DNA of 64,000 bases from contig CM036753.1 of the NCBI GenBank assembly GCA_020796225.1, positions 3,968,001 to 4,032,000 of the forward strand, in the 5' to 3' direction. The translations under genes were made by a program, and so were the position numbers. Positions 33,761 through 45,335 of this stretch are shown piece by piece (the stretch's first letter is position 1; each line of letters begins with the position of its first letter). This DNA is from Arion vulgaris. Lineage: Eukaryota > Mollusca > Gastropoda > Stylommatophora > Arionidae. The notes below the pieces were generated by a model. The model was given only the letters and a program-made list of their open reading frames with translations. It was not told the origin of the DNA and did no database searches.

Positions 33761-34358
33761 TACACTAGTATGTAGGCCATCCACGCAAAAGGTGAACCAC
33801 ATAGATAACAGAGTCGGCCAAAATCACAGATTATAAGACGCACACACAAAATCCCATTTTAAAACTATCTTCTTATCCTGACTGTGTTGGGACTAAACAA
33901 AAATAGAGAAACAAATGATACTTCATATGAGAGTAATTGGTAAATTAAGGAAATAATGACTTAATAATGGCTTCATAGCAAGATAGCAACCAGATATCTG
34001 CATGATAAAAGCACGTACCATTGTGTTTAAACACGCACACGCCTGTACATCTGTGTACAAGTCGACAATGTAATTACATAAGAAAATAAACACTGAGAGA
34101 ATATGTGGGTGGGATTACATGACATAAATGATGTCGGAAAGATAAATGAAGTAATCGTTCTCTGGCATGTTTTGTTGTTGGCTAAAATGTTACATGTAAA
34201 CGATGAGAGGGATGTTTAGCTTAACATTATTACATTTTTTGAAGTACCCTCGAACAAATGTTTTATCTATTTCAAGAATATTTATTTAAATAAGCCAAGA
34301 GATTTTAAAATAAGTAGGACACATTAATATTTATGTAAACGATAGACTAATTTATGTG
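33761..34358. other. No gene recognised
   Basis: AT-rich; nothing recognised. Confidence 0.35.
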
Positions 34359-34639
34359 TAGAATAATTACTATAGTTTTACAAAAACATAAACAGTGACG
34401 ATAAACAGCAACGTTTCGACCAACAAGGCCTTTATCAACAAACGAACAAACAGGAGTGACAAATTAAAATGAAACACAAATGGACGACCAAATACCAACG
34501 TATCTAAGGAAAATCTGGAATAAAAACGAATAACGAAATAAATGTAACACAAAAAACACACATAAAAACTAGAAATAGAAAAGAAACAATGAAACATCTA
34601 GTAAATATATAACTTGAATACATGCAACATATACCCATA

Positions 34640-34762
34640 TAGATTATAAAGCATGGGAAGAGAAAGTACTAAGAAGCATAAGAATGTAATACATGCAACA
34701 TATACCCATAGAGATTACAAAGCATGGGAAGAGAAAGTACTAAGAAGCATAAGAATGTAATA
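34640..34762. repeat. ~70 bp tandem dimer inside Penelope relic
   Basis: ATACATGCAACATATACCCA through AAGAAGCATAAGAATGTA occurs twice with a few differences. Confidence 0.85.
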
Positions 34763-35075
34763 CGTTGAGCCGCGTGGTCGCAAGGTACCATACAAAGAAA
34801 TCAACCGATTCTCCAGAGCAAATCGACTACGATCATCAGAAGAACATGATCGGATGGCTGTGACCTGGACATCGCAAGCTCCTGAATGGCCAGTATCATT
34901 GAAATGGGTAGCTACAGGGTCACAGAGCATTGGCGTATATCGCGCAAGTGTTGGGCGAATCGGTCACTGAGTCTCCTGCCGGTTTCCCCAATATAGGCCT
35001 TGTTGCACCGCTTGCAGATAATGGCATAGATAATATTACGGGACTCGCACGTGAAACTGTCTTCAACAACGAACG
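34720..35075 (-). pseudogene. GIY-YIG endonuclease domain of Penelope-like element
   Basis: On the minus strand one frame reads NIIYAIICKRCNKAYIGETG then RRLSDRFAQHLRDI: the GIY-YIG core with a Cys-x2-Cys pair, as in EN-containing Penelope-like elements. After a frameshift near 34925 the C-terminal part continues in another frame (PVATHFNDTGHSG, ALENRLISLYGTL), including the HFN-GHS motif and the catalytic-Glu region. The N-terminal RT has been lost, so this is a non-functional fragment. Confidence 0.8.
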
Positions 35076-35192
35076 TTGCTGTTTATCGTCACTGTTTATG
35101 TATTTTGTAAAACTATAGTACTTTGTTTGTACGTGTTTCACTATTTACCAAGTTTTACTGCAGTCTTCCCCCTATTTAGAATAATTCCTATA

Positions 35193-35297
35193 GTCTGTCC
35201 ATTAATTCGTGAGCACGTTTGAAATTGATTTTCTCGAAAACTACCTTTTGGATCTCAGTGATTTTTTGCAAGCATCCTTAGAATATCCATGACGCTA
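35193..35297. repeat. Left TIR of Sailor-like element
   Basis: Matches the complement of 37272-37376 with a single substitution over the outer 80 bp and small indels inside. Confidence 0.9.
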
Positions 35298-35664
35298 GAG
35301 AAATATTTTTTTTTCCAACAAAATTTGATGTAGTTTGAAATATTTCTTCTTCAGGTTATATTAAAATCAACCTCACCGGATTGTACACAATAGTAACAGA
35401 TCTACGGTCACAGACGCGTTGTTCTAAAAATACATTATGGTAACATTGAAATATCGTGAGTAAACAACAATTTCACGAATTCCCGTGCACCTAACCCAGT
35501 CGACTTTGAAAGCGGAAAGCATATGACGTTATAATTGGGATACCGTTGTATAGTTATAGGTGTATCTCGCTATTTGTATGAAGCTATTGTATCATATTTG
35601 TTGGCTTATCAAAACTGATATTGATATCACATTCATAATGAGTCTGAAGTGCACATTTATAACA

Positions 35665-36903
35665 ATGCAGAAGGTTACAGTTTTACTATACCAACACTTC
35701 CGTAGGGAATCTAAGAGAGGTCATCTATATTGCGATATTCATAACCCTGAGAAACGAACGCAACTGGCGCTTGGTCTGAATAGAGAATCCTTTTCCCGAT
35801 GGATTAAACAGGACACAAAGTGCACTAATGTCAAGCAAGGAAGGAAAAGAACAATTGACGACTTTGACATAGATGTTATAAGACGGGAGCTCTTGAAAAT
35901 GTTTGCGACAAATCAACTTGTTACTCTCAAGAAACTGAAATTAAAACTGCAATCAGATTGCAGCATAGACATTTCTAAAAGTACTCTATGGAAAATTGTA
36001 AGAGCCGCCGGCTTCACCTTCAGAAAAACTATAGGCGGCAGGAATATTATTTGTGAAAAGCCACATTTAATTGATGCCCGAAGTAAATGCCTGAGGCAGA
36101 TCCGTGAGCGGCGGAGGCAAAGCTATGATATTGTATATTTGGACGAATCCTGGGTCAATGCTCACCACACCAATGCTAAAGAATGGCAATCAGTAGACGG
36201 TGAACAGAAAAGAAAAATACCAAGCAGCAAAGGCCAGCGTATTATACTAACACATGCAGGAAGCAGTGAAGAAGGTCTTGTCCATGACGCTGGACTTATT
36301 TTCCAATCAAAAGTACCGACGGTAGGGACTACCACACAGAAATGAATGGACATATTTTCAGGCACTGGATGGAGAAAGATCTACTTCCAATTCTAAACAG
36401 ACCATCATGCTTGGTAATAAATAATGCATCCTATCACAACGCAGTATCAGCGGAAGATAAAGTACCAACTGCATCAAATACAAAAGATCAAATTAGGACT
36501 TGGCTTGCTAAGGAAAATGTCAGCTTCGATGATACATATTTGAAACCCGAGTTGTTGCACCTGGTGAGGATGACAAATAAGACAAAGGTGTTTCATATTG
36601 ACAAAATCATTGCGGAATACGGCCACACGTCTTTGCGACTACCTCCATATCATGCTCACCTCAATCCGATAGAGCTTGTCTGGGCTAAAGTAAAGGGCAA
36701 GTTGCCGAACAGAACAGGACGTTTAAAATGTGTGATGTTGAAGTTCTGACACGTGAGTCCCTCTCAATGATAGACATGCAGTTCTGAAAGAAGTGTGTTG
36801 AACATGTGCTCGAGAGGAAGACGAGTACTGGCACCGAGATGGATTACAATTTGTCCAGCCAGTAACAATTATCAACCTCATGGAATCGTCAGATTCGGGA
36901 TGA
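35665..36903 (+). pseudogene. Sailor-like transposase, two frameshifts, catalytic D to N
   Basis: The likely start is ATG 35665 (MQKVTVLLYQHFRR). An N-terminal helix-turn-helix block (RTQLALGLNRESFSRWI) and a second DNA-binding block (ISKSTLWKIVRAAGFTF) precede the first catalytic Asp in IVYLDESWVNAHH. A one-base shift near 36315-36325 moves the frame to EMNGHIFRHWMEKDLL. The second catalytic position reads VINNASYH where the family has Asp-Asn. The Glu is in HLNPIELVWAKVKG, 83 residues later. A second shift near 36718 leads to MCDVEVLTRESLS and a C-terminus MESSDSG with stop at 36901-36903. Confidence 0.85.
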
Positions 36904-37271
36904 TACAAATCATATTTTGATTACAGACTGAGAAATAGCAACGTATACATTTCATATCCAAATGCGTCTACCATCATACAATTTGTGGTGAAGTTAAGAC
37001 ACCCTGGGGTCTAATGGTGACCGAAGGGAGGACTAACTGTTGCATATTGTATCCAAGTTCACGATTGCACATAAAGGGCAACACACTTAATTACTTGACC
37101 TATCAAGTTAATATGGAGATACACCTATGAATAGAATTGACATGAACAAATTCTAAGGATTACTGTAAAATCTAAAATTTGAGCCCCGTATTTGCATTGT
37201 CATAAAAGATCAAAGGAATTCGCCGATGTGCAAACTCCGTAGCATCTAAGGACTACTGGTTAGCTTTATTT

Positions 37272-37376
37272 TAGCGTCATGGATATTATAAGGCTGCATG
37301 CAAAAAATCACTGAGATCCAACAGGTAGTTTTCGAGAAAATCAATTTCAAACGTGCTCACGAATTAATGGACAGAC
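37272..37376. repeat. Right TIR of Sailor-like element
   Basis: The inverted partner of 35193-35297. Confidence 0.9.
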
Positions 37377-37379
37377 TAC

Positions 37380-37974
37380 ATCCGTACTAGTTATATCTAT
37401 ATATTATGTCTTTGATGATGTTATCTCTTAGTTAAAACATCATATTCAATATATCTATTACATTCAACTCATAGCTACACCACTTAGATTTGTTGAGTTG
37501 GTTTGGGATTAACTTCTTCCGTAAAAAGTGTTAGTACATCATATTTAAAACTTAGTAGAGAAAGAAACACGTTAACTCGACGTTACCCACGCATGAAGTG
37601 CTTTTCGGCAGTACATATTTGACGGGCTGGTCTTATTTCATCGCGACCTGTCACCACTGTGTCCTAGAATTGGAGGTGTGTTACAGAAAGTGTGCAATTA
37701 ACACCCCCATACAAAATATCAATTTGACAGCTGTACATTGCAGATGTGGACTGGTCTGTATTCTAGACATGGTAGGTTTATCACGTACCATTATCTATAA
37801 TATCCACATGACAAGCCCTTCGTGTTATCAACGTTGCTAATGATGATCCCGTCGAATGCTTTAACTCAAGTAATGAAACAGTTCGTGAGTAAAGACAAAT
37901 TGTTTATTAGAGAAAACTATTATTTGTTGACTGTTGCTGGATCTGAAAAATCGAGTACTTCTTGTCTTTCACAG
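37380..37974. other. Presumed intron end upstream of HRM exon
   Basis: No repeats recognised. It ends in the pyrimidine-rich acceptor TTCTTGTCTTTCACAG at 37974. Confidence 0.45.
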
Positions 37975-38166
37975 ATATGTGTATGAGATGGAAAAGATGT
38001 TGTCGTGAGGCTGCAGAATGTTGCGAAAGGCATACACAATCTCCTGCAAAGGTAAACGGTTCATGTCCACGTACATGGGACGGATATGGATGTTGGGACG
38101 AGACTAGACCTGCAACCACAGTTTACATCAACTGTCCAGGATTTCTGGAATATTCTATTTCATCAA
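37975..38166 (+). CDS. Class B1 GPCR hormone-receptor domain, exon A
   Basis: A 192 nt exon between a T-rich acceptor (TCTTTCACAG) and a GTAAGT donor, phase 1 at both ends. It encodes MCMRWKRCCREAAECC, then CPRTWDGYGCWDE, then YINCPGFLEYSISS. The C-x-TWDGxxCW and NCP motifs are the first half of the HRM domain, which binds the peptide hormone outside the cell in secretin, calcitonin and PDF receptors. The Cys-rich W-x-x-CC-x2-AA-x-CC helix before it is compatible with an invertebrate calcitonin/PDF-type receptor. It is expected to signal through heterotrimeric G proteins; the exact ligand cannot be told from this piece. Confidence 0.85.
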
Positions 38167-38329
38167 GTAAGTCTATGATACTATACGTTCACATCATTGT
38201 TACTATCGTCTTTACCACTTTCTCAATAGATAATATTGTAATCCCATTCTTGTGAAAGAGAGATCACAGATTGATCGATACAAATCATTTATTCTCTCAT
38301 TCTTTAAAAAAAAAAAAAAGTAGGGCGTG

Positions 38330-38560
38330 TTTTAAACGTAACATTTCCAGGGTGTACCATAAAACATACATTTTCCGGATGGATAACACTTTATAGACGT
38401 GTTCTCAACTCTAAAATCTTTAAGAACGTGTTCTAAAACATACATTTTGAGGACGTATTTTAAAGCTAAAATTTAAGGACGTGTTCTGAAGCTAAAACTT
38501 TAAGAACGTGTTCTAAAACATACATTTTGAGAACATGTTCTAAAGCTAAAACTTATTTAT
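38330..38560. repeat. Degenerate ~55 bp repeat
   Basis: Modules of AAGAACGTGTTCTAAAACAT, ACATTTTGAGGACGT and AAAGCTAAAACTT recur three to four times. An A run precedes them at 38307-38319. Confidence 0.7.
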
Positions 38561-38614
38561 TTGTCTGTTTGTCATTTAATACAACGCAAGCTTATGTATA
38601 TCTACATCTCAAAG

Positions 38615-38795
38615 ACAAGATTGCCTCTGTTGCGAAGTGGTTAAGACTTTTGCCTGTCGTTCTGAATGTTAGTGGTTTAAATCCGGATCATACCTTTCAG
38701 TTCACAAATGTATTTTTTTTTCGAAGAATTCTAGGACTTTGCTGGAGTTACCGTATTCGTGCTTCTTACAACCGTATCGGCTGGTGAGTTTACAT
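38615..38795 (+). mobile_element. SINE-C, 5' half
   Basis: The head CTGTTGCGAAGTGGTTAAG carries the A box and GGTTTAAATCC the B box. Next come TTTCGAAGAATTCTAGGACT and GCTGGAGTTACCGTATTCGT. The 3' half is missing. Confidence 0.65.
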
Positions 38796-38939
38796 TTCTT
38801 GGACATAAAGAGACACGTCGATGCTGAGGGGGAAGGGGGATGGGGAGGGGCTTTAGACCATTTTTTAGTAGACATCTGAAAGACATTAATTATGTCTTGT
38901 AAATGTTTATTCAATGTCCTTGTTTTTAAACCATATATA

Positions 38940-39285
38940 TATATACGAACCTAAAATGGAACAAGTTCAGGAGGAGTGATGCAATCAGAGAAATGTCTGA
39001 CCAACCACTAGTAACAACAGTTATAAGAAGGAGAAGATGGAGATATGTTGGGCACACCTTGAGATGAAATCATCAAAGAATATCAAAGCAGGCAATGAAG
39101 AGGGATGCACAGTGTTCAAGAAAGAGAGAACGGACTAGGAGACCCTGAAACGAACGTTGCTGAGAGAGGCACGAAATACCAGTTTCAGTTCTATGGAAGA
39201 GATTAAGCGAGTTGCCCAGGATAGAACGATATGGAGAAATTACTTGCAGGCCCTATGTAACGTCTAACGGTACGAGAGAAATGAT
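38940..39285 (+). mobile_element. LINE-D 3' end, plus
   Basis: It reads WNKFRRSDAIREMSDQPLV, TTVIRRRRWRYVGHTLR, then a frameshifted basic tail, and ends AACGGTACGAGAGAAATGAT, the complement of the end seen at 8600. A short (TA)n follows at 39301-39322. Confidence 0.7.
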
Positions 39286-39289
39286 TATA

Positions 39290-40175
39290 TTACTAACTAT
39301 AATATATATATATATATATATATGAGTTTCAATTAATCGCAATAAATAGTTAGTTACTAGATCCAATAACACGATTTATCTGAAGTTTATCTAAAATGGT
39401 TAGGTTTCTGTAGAATCTACTTAAGGTTCAAATTTCTCTCCACGTCATAAAGTGCTCTTCAGACTTTATATCTAACATTGAGATAGACACTTTATAATTG
39501 GCAGTCCCACCAGAGATAAACAAAATCCAGTAACAAGTCGTACCAGTTGGCAATCTTCTGTCATTGAGTGGAACAGGTACCTGGCTCTAGTGTCTGAAGT
39601 AAAATGTCGAATAGCCGATAGAAATCTGAAAACGTCTAGTCCCACATCGTCCACATCTATTTACTTGAATCGATTACTGATTTCTTAAAGAAAAATCTCT
39701 TAAAGATTCAACAAGTCATTTCGTGTCTGGTTTCTTTTTTCATGGTGACGAGATGGTGATTATATTTTTTAATATTTTGTTTTCTCTCTGTTTTGTAGAA
39801 AATATGCTTCTTCTTCTTCTTCTTCTTCACTTTTCATCTTCTCTTCGTTTTCATCAGTCTCGAAAGATGGTGTTAATTAGTAGATATGTTATGCTTTTTT
39901 TTTAAACTGAACTTTGGAATGTGTTAGAGCGCGGCTACCATGCGGAGACCAGTGTTTAAATCTCGTAAGGCCAATGATTTTATTTCTGTTGTGGGCATAA
40001 AGAAATTCCTAACCTGACCAGCTTCAGGCGACTGCACTAGCCATGTGGACATTACATTCCTCCTGCTCTTGTCCCAGCTGTCCTACACCGCCCTAAGAAG
40101 TGCTACTACTGGCAGTAACGATAGTTTTGTTAGGCTTTTAAAGTAACTTTGCAGTCTACTTTTATCGATTTTTAA
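39290..40175. other. No gene recognised; microsatellites and a weak tRNA-like head
   Basis: (TA)n at 39301-39322 and (CTT)n at 39808-39831. Bases 39925-40010 (GTTAGAGCGCGGCTACCATG, GTGTTTAAATCTCG) have a weak tRNA-like SINE head. Confidence 0.4.
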
Positions 40176-40179
40176 ATGT

Positions 40180-40325
40180 CAAGGATTCTTTTACTTGCTC
40201 AATTTCAACATGAAATGTTCGTTTTATCGTCCTTCTCCGATAGGACTAGCAACTGGATCTTACCTTCACTGAGATCGGGGATCTCTGAATAATTTTTCCG
40301 ATCTCTCCACGCACAAAAAGTAAAT
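40180..40325 (-). mobile_element. SINE-B middle fragment, minus
   Basis: The complement of the GATCTCTGACCTCAG to CGGACGATAAAA region: TTTATCGTCCTTCTCCGATA, then GATCGGGGATCTCTG. Confidence 0.55.
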
Positions 40326-40734
40326 TGTTTATATTTGTATTCTTGAAATGTGTCCATTCTGTTGTATTAATCTACAACCGACAGATTATAATATTCACAT
40401 CTACAATAACTGTTGACAAACTGGTAGTCAATATGAATTGTAGACTTTTCACTTGCAAAGAACTAGACATATGAAGGATGGCGTAGACATTTACAAAACC
40501 TTTTACTTGTCTTGCAGATTGATAAAAAAAGCTACGTAAATTTATGTTTGAAATCTTTGAATATATATTTCTTGATAGCAGACAAATCGAATTTGTATTT
40601 ATTGCATATCAATCTTGTATTCCTTGTATTAGTACACATGATCATGTGAGATTTAGGATGTGATCTCATTACATCTCAATTCTCATGTGAGTTATTACAC
40701 AAAATATTTGACAAACCTTCATATGTTTATGAGA
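40326..40734. other. No gene recognised
   Basis: AT-rich; nothing recognised. Confidence 0.35.
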
Positions 40735-41170
40735 TCTCTGTAGTGTAGAGGTTAGAAGCTCCTCTCTCGTGCCAAAGGTACCAGTTTCACTCCTTCGTGG
40801 AGCCATTTGGATATGTTCCAAAGATCTCTGACCTCAGGGTAGGAGAGATCGAGTTCCTAGTCATATCGGAGACGGACGATAAAATGTAGTCCATGTTCAA
40901 TTTGAGCATTTGAAAGAACCTTTGGCAGCTCAACATGGAGAATAACAAGCTGAAAAGCCGCTGCCCGGTCAAAATTCACTAGAAAATATTAAAAATAAAA
41001 ATATCTACAAAAATATCTACACCATCTTCAAAATTACATCGGGGACCCTCGCCCGTGCTACGGAGTTCGTGCATTGCAGTGAAGAGATCTTCCTATATAA
41101 GAAAGAGATCTGAGTACACATGGTTATTCACCGAAGTGCAATGATGATGGTTCTATCAATCAATCAATGT
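40735..41170 (+). mobile_element. SINE-B, near full length
   Basis: The head GTAGTGTAGAGGTTAGAAGC (A box) and ACCAGTTTCACTCC (B-box position) are followed by CCTAGTCATATCGGAGACGG, the CGTGCTACGGAGTTCGTGCA block and the end ATGATGATGGTTCTATCAAT with (CAAT)n. It aligns along its length with 13590-14010. Confidence 0.7.
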
Positions 41171-41174
41171 TTAT

Positions 41175-41890
41175 AAATATGTTTGCTATCATATTTATCA
41201 GCTTTATAAATAACACGTTCTGACGTTAACAACACGAAACGAAACACGTAATAAATGTACAAGTTCATGTTTTCAACAAAACTTTCATGAACTCTACACA
41301 AGCTATTGATGACATCGGTGGTTCTCTTCTAACCAAATAATTGTTTGTTGACTAGTCAAACATAAGGATGTGCTTTCATCCAATATTTGTATATAGTCTA
41401 ATAAAATATTTGATTTCATTTATGAATGTCAATGCAGTTATTTGATTGGTTGATTGATTCAGCTATTTGATCTAACCAAAATCTAGACTATCATTGGTTG
41501 GCTGGTGTATTTCTACAGACTCTATAGAAATAAGATGTCAATATTCAAGAAGCGGATACTTCTTCAGAAGTATGATTCATTGGTTGCCATGGATATAAGG
41601 TTTGTTTTCAGATAAGATCCCAGACAATAGAAGATACACAAGATAACAGAAGATATTTCGTAAAATTCAAGACAGCTTGAAACGGATCGATAATAATGGT
41701 GCTATTGGTTATCTGGTAAGGAATGTGAGGTATGGTATATGCCCACTAGTCAATGATCAATTATCAACAGGTGGTCAATATGCTGAAGTGTTACGAAGTT
41801 TGCTTGACGTTCTGAAGATTGTGGGTTTGAATCTGCACCTAGTTACCTTGTGTCTTTTTTCCATGATATCTATAGGATTGTTTCTGTAGA
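41175..41890. other. No gene recognised; possible SINE head at 41775-41890
   Basis: Bases 41775-41890 (GAAGTGTTACGAAGTTTGCT, TGGGTTTGAATCTG) look like another tRNA-headed SINE start running into the TTTGTGCAACACTCT block of SINE-C near 41905. The rest is featureless. Confidence 0.4.
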
Positions 41891-41898
41891 CACTTCGT

Positions 41899-42400
41899 TC
41901 ATGCTTTGTGCAACACTCTTAGCATTTCTGCCGACAAGAATGGAGCGGTATGGAGAATCATCATCAAATAGTTTGTCCTGAGCAGAACTTTGTCCCCCCA
42001 ATAGTCCTCCGGAATTTCTCTCTCAATAGGCCAGATGTCCTGCCCTGCAGCCCTCATGTTCAAACCATCAGTTACATCCTGAATCCATCTTCTCCGTGGT
42101 CTTCCTCTTCTTCTCTTTGCCGGTATGCCTAATTCCATAATGGTCTTCTTCATCCCTTCATGTCTTTTGATATGTCCTAAATATCTCATGTTTTTATTTC
42201 TTATTTGTAGCATCAGCCAGTTTTCTTTGATTTTGAGTTCTTTCTGGATAGATCTATTTGTTCTCTTCTCTGTCCATAATATACGAAGGTCTCTTCTGTA
42301 ACACTTATATTCAAAAGCATATACATATTTTTCCACTGTTTTATTTTAAATGTCCATGCTTCAAACCCATACGTTGCAGTATGGAGAAACCCGATGCAAT
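41899..42400 (-). pseudogene. LINE-R ORF2 C-terminus (best copy)
   Basis: A 145-codon uninterrupted minus frame (42336-41899) reads YVYAFEYKCYRRDLRILWTE, KRTNRSIQKELKIKENWLML, RYLGHIKRHEG, RRRGRPRRRWIQDVTDG, then the end of the protein. It is the C-terminal region after the RT of an RTE-like LINE. The domain upstream is lost. Bases 42336-42400 continue with GCSVWV-like relics. An ATGATGATG-type tail lies at 41947-41970. Confidence 0.75.
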
Positions 42401-43420
42401 AAAGTCAAGCCTCTGTATTTAAACATTTTCTTTTCAAATATTAATAAATGAGTCTCACGTCAGCAATGATCGCATTTATATTCTCTACATGATTGAGAAA
42501 TCACACTGAGGACAATTATAGGGTCAATATCGGTCAATGAGTTCATAGAACGTCAAACATACTAATAGTTCAGTCATTTCGTTCGAATGGAACCATAAAA
42601 GTCTGAATGAAAGTATATAAGTCGACATTTAACCATATAAGCTTGAATGACATCATATACTTCTGAATGGAACGATATAAGTCGGCATTTAACAATATAA
42701 ATCGGCATTTGCAAAATGAACAAATGTTCGGATTGAACCAAACAGCATTATTATTTTCTTCTAAAATACAAACTAGAATTACAAAATGGCTAACGTTTCT
42801 TGAACTAATAATGAGCTTAAATAAACTTCAGAAAATACACATTTGATGTCGTATCTTGTGTTACTCGTACGATGCCTTGACTTCGACATGAGATCAACAT
42901 CGACTGGACATTCATAGCCAATCATTGACTTCTTTGTCTCAACACACAGTTTGTTCTGTGCTAAATTACAGAGCTAATCATTGACTTCTTTGTCTCAGGA
43001 GACAATATGTTTTGCGTCGCGTAGCTTGTTCTGTGATGAATCAAATAGATAATATGACTTTACGAATTATGACAAAAGACAGTATATACTAGTTTTTGAG
43101 CTATTTAGCTTCTTCTAGAATCAACAACGTTACATAGTTGTATGTTTCATGTATTCCCTAAAACTGATATCTATGTGTACATTTTGCTTATAATGGCCTT
43201 TTTGATCAGTATTTCATTTCGTTGTCTCCGTCACTACATTTGAATAGTGTTTTAGTAAACACAGATCTACAATAGTAATGTTGACATAATGTATCACAGA
43301 CATAGTAATCGTATAGGTAATGTTTACTGTGTGGAGGTTTTGATGAGAAGTTTGAGGAAAAACTGCCAGTTTCAAAGACATGATAGTTACTTATTACGGT
43401 AATAAATGTCAAATACTGGA
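42401..43420. other. No gene recognised
   Basis: AT-rich. A short repeated motif TATAAGTCGGCATTTAAC occurs near 42610-42710, and ATTGACTTCTTTGTCTCA is duplicated at 42924 and 42978. Confidence 0.4.
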
Positions 43421-43424
43421 CATG

Positions 43425-43700
43425 ACTGAGAGCCGCTGTAGCGTAGTTGTTAGTGAACTCGCTTCGCAAGGCTGGTGGTCTGGGTTCAGCTCCAGCAATG
43501 CTCGTGGAATTTTTCCCGACCGCGACGGCTCTCAAGTCGACCCAACCTCAACTAGGTACCAGACATTCTCTGGGAAAGTAAAGGCGGCCGGCGTGATGCT
43601 GACCACATCACCCATCGTGTGCCGACGGTCAATGAAAAATACAGGCCTAACACTGTACATACCACGAGGTATGAAAGGGTTCCTTTACTTGTTTTCTTTC
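43425..43700 (+). mobile_element. SINE-A, full length
   Basis: The tRNA-like head GAGCCGCTGTAGCGTAGTTG carries an A-box region and TCTGGGTTCAGCTCC a B box. The body has CCGACCGCGACGGCTCTCAA, CTAGGTACCAGACATTCTCT, a CATCGTGTGCCGACGGTCAA block and CAGGCCTAACACTGTAC, then CACGAGGTATGAAAGGGTTC. This is the reference copy for SINE-A pieces at 6888, 9800, 48850, 57735 and 60235. Confidence 0.8.
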
Positions 43701-43819
43701 TTTACTGGACATGACTATTTGAGGGATGTCAGTGCAGAGATAAAAGACAGAGAGAGAGTACGACAGATAGAGATGTTACTACGTTGAGAAGAGAGATTTG
43801 ACATTGATGCAGTCAATAA

Positions 43820-44036
<217 letters not shown>

Positions 44037-44091
44037 TCATTCATGGCTAGCTATGATGACAACAACTTCAGATGTGGGCCCTGCCTTTCTC

Positions 44092-45122
44092 AGCGTGTGG
44101 GACGATGTGTCCAAGATATGGATCTCTGCCGCACTGTAGTGTGAGAGTCACTGTGCCTAAGCTCTAGCGTGTGGGACGATGTGTCCAAGATATGGATCTC
44201 TGCCGCATTGTAGTGTGAGAGTCACTGTGCCTAAGCTCTAGCGTGGGGGACGATGTGTCCAAGATATGGACCTCTGTCACATTGTAGTGTGAGAGTCACT
44301 GTGACTAAGCTCTAGCGTGGGGGACGATGTGTCCAAGATATGGACCGCTGTCACATTGTAGTGTGAGAGTCACTGTGCCTAAGCTCTAGCGTGTGGGACG
44401 ATGTGTCCAAGATATGGACCGCTGCCGCACTGTAGTGTGAGAGTCACTGTGCCTAAGCTCTAGCGTGTGGGACGATGTGTCCAAGATATGGATCTCTGCC
44501 GCATTGTAGTGTGAGAGTCACTGTGCCTAAGCTCTAGCGTGGGGGACGATGTGTCCAAGATATGGACCGCTGTCACATTGTAGTGTGAGAGTCACTGTGA
44601 CTAAGCTCTAGCGTGGGGGACGATGTGTCCAAGATATGGACCGCTGTCACATTGTAGTGTGAGAGTCACTGTGCCTAAGCTCTAGCGTGTGGGACGATGT
44701 GTCCAAGATATGGACCGCTGCCGCACTGTAGTGTGAGAGTCACTGTGCCTAAGCTCTAGCGTGTGGGACGATGTGTCCAAGATATGGATCTCTGCCGCAT
44801 TGTAGTGTGAGAGTCACTGTGCCTAAGCTCTAGCGTGGGGGACGATGTGTCCAAGATATGGACCGCTGTCACATTGTAGTGTGAGAGTCACTGTGACTAA
44901 GCTCTAGCGTGGGGGACGATGTGTCCAAGATATGGACCGCTGTCACATTGTAGTGTGAGAGTCACTGTGCCTAAGCTCTAGCGTGTGGGACGATGTGTCC
45001 AAGATATGGACCGCTGCCGCACTGTAGTGTGAGAGTCACTGTGCCTAAGCTCTAGCGTGTGGGACGATGTGTCCAAGATATGGATCTCTGCCGCATTGTA
45101 GTGTGAGAGTCACTGTGACTAA
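44092..45122. repeat. 74 bp satellite in exact 296 bp higher-order units
   Basis: Fourteen 74 bp monomers (AGCGTGKGGGACGATGTGTC, CAAGATATGGA, YCKCTGYCRCAYTGTAGTGT, GAGAGTCACTGTGMCTAAGC). From monomer 2 on, four variants recur in fixed order, so TAGCGTGTGG followed by a GATCTCT variant starts at 44165, 44461, 44757 and 45053, each 296 bp apart. The array runs straight into the head of a SINE-C. Confidence 0.95.
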
Positions 45123-45335
45123 GTGGTTACGCCGTTTGTCTTATATTCCGAAGGTCGTCGTTTCGAATCCAGACAGCGCCGTTCTGTTCATGACTGCATT
45201 TTTCCAGATAATCCTATAATTGTTGCCGGATCTACGGAGTTCGTGCTTTGTGCAATACCCTCCGTAGTTAGTGTGCCATTTCTGTGGAGAGGGACTGAGC
45301 CATATGGGGATACCCCACCCATGAACTGAAGGTCA
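45115..45335 (+). mobile_element. SINE-C, near full length
   Basis: The head GTGACTAAGTGGTTACGCC (A box) and GTTTCGAATCCAGAC (B box) are followed by TGTTGCCGGATCTACGGAGT, TTTGTGCAATACCCTCCG and GAGAGGGACTGAGCCATATG. The first ~12 bases are also the end of the satellite monomer to the left. Confidence 0.8.

Larger units (their letters stand above)
34369..35176 (-). mobile_element. Penelope-like element relic with 10 bp target duplication
   Basis: TAGAATAATT at 34359-34368 and 35177-35186 flank 808 bp. In minus orientation it runs: terminal pLTR-like segment (35176 to about 35080), then directly a GIY-YIG endonuclease relic, a non-coding part containing a 70 bp tandem dimer (34640-34760), and an inverted copy of the terminal segment (34460 to 34369). 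The reverse transcriptase is absent. Related solo ends lie at 21068 and 1640. Confidence 0.75.
35193..37376 (+). mobile_element. Tc1/mariner-superfamily transposon, DD82E/Sailor-like
   Basis: A 2184 bp element flanked by TA (35191-35192, 37377-37378), with ~105 bp TIRs starting GTCTGTCCATTAATTCGTGA. It carries one transposase gene. It sits 6 bp from the target duplication of the Penelope relic. Length, TA target, long TIRs and the wide spacing between the second and third catalytic residues fit the DD82E group. That name is a family inference, not a search result. Confidence 0.85.
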
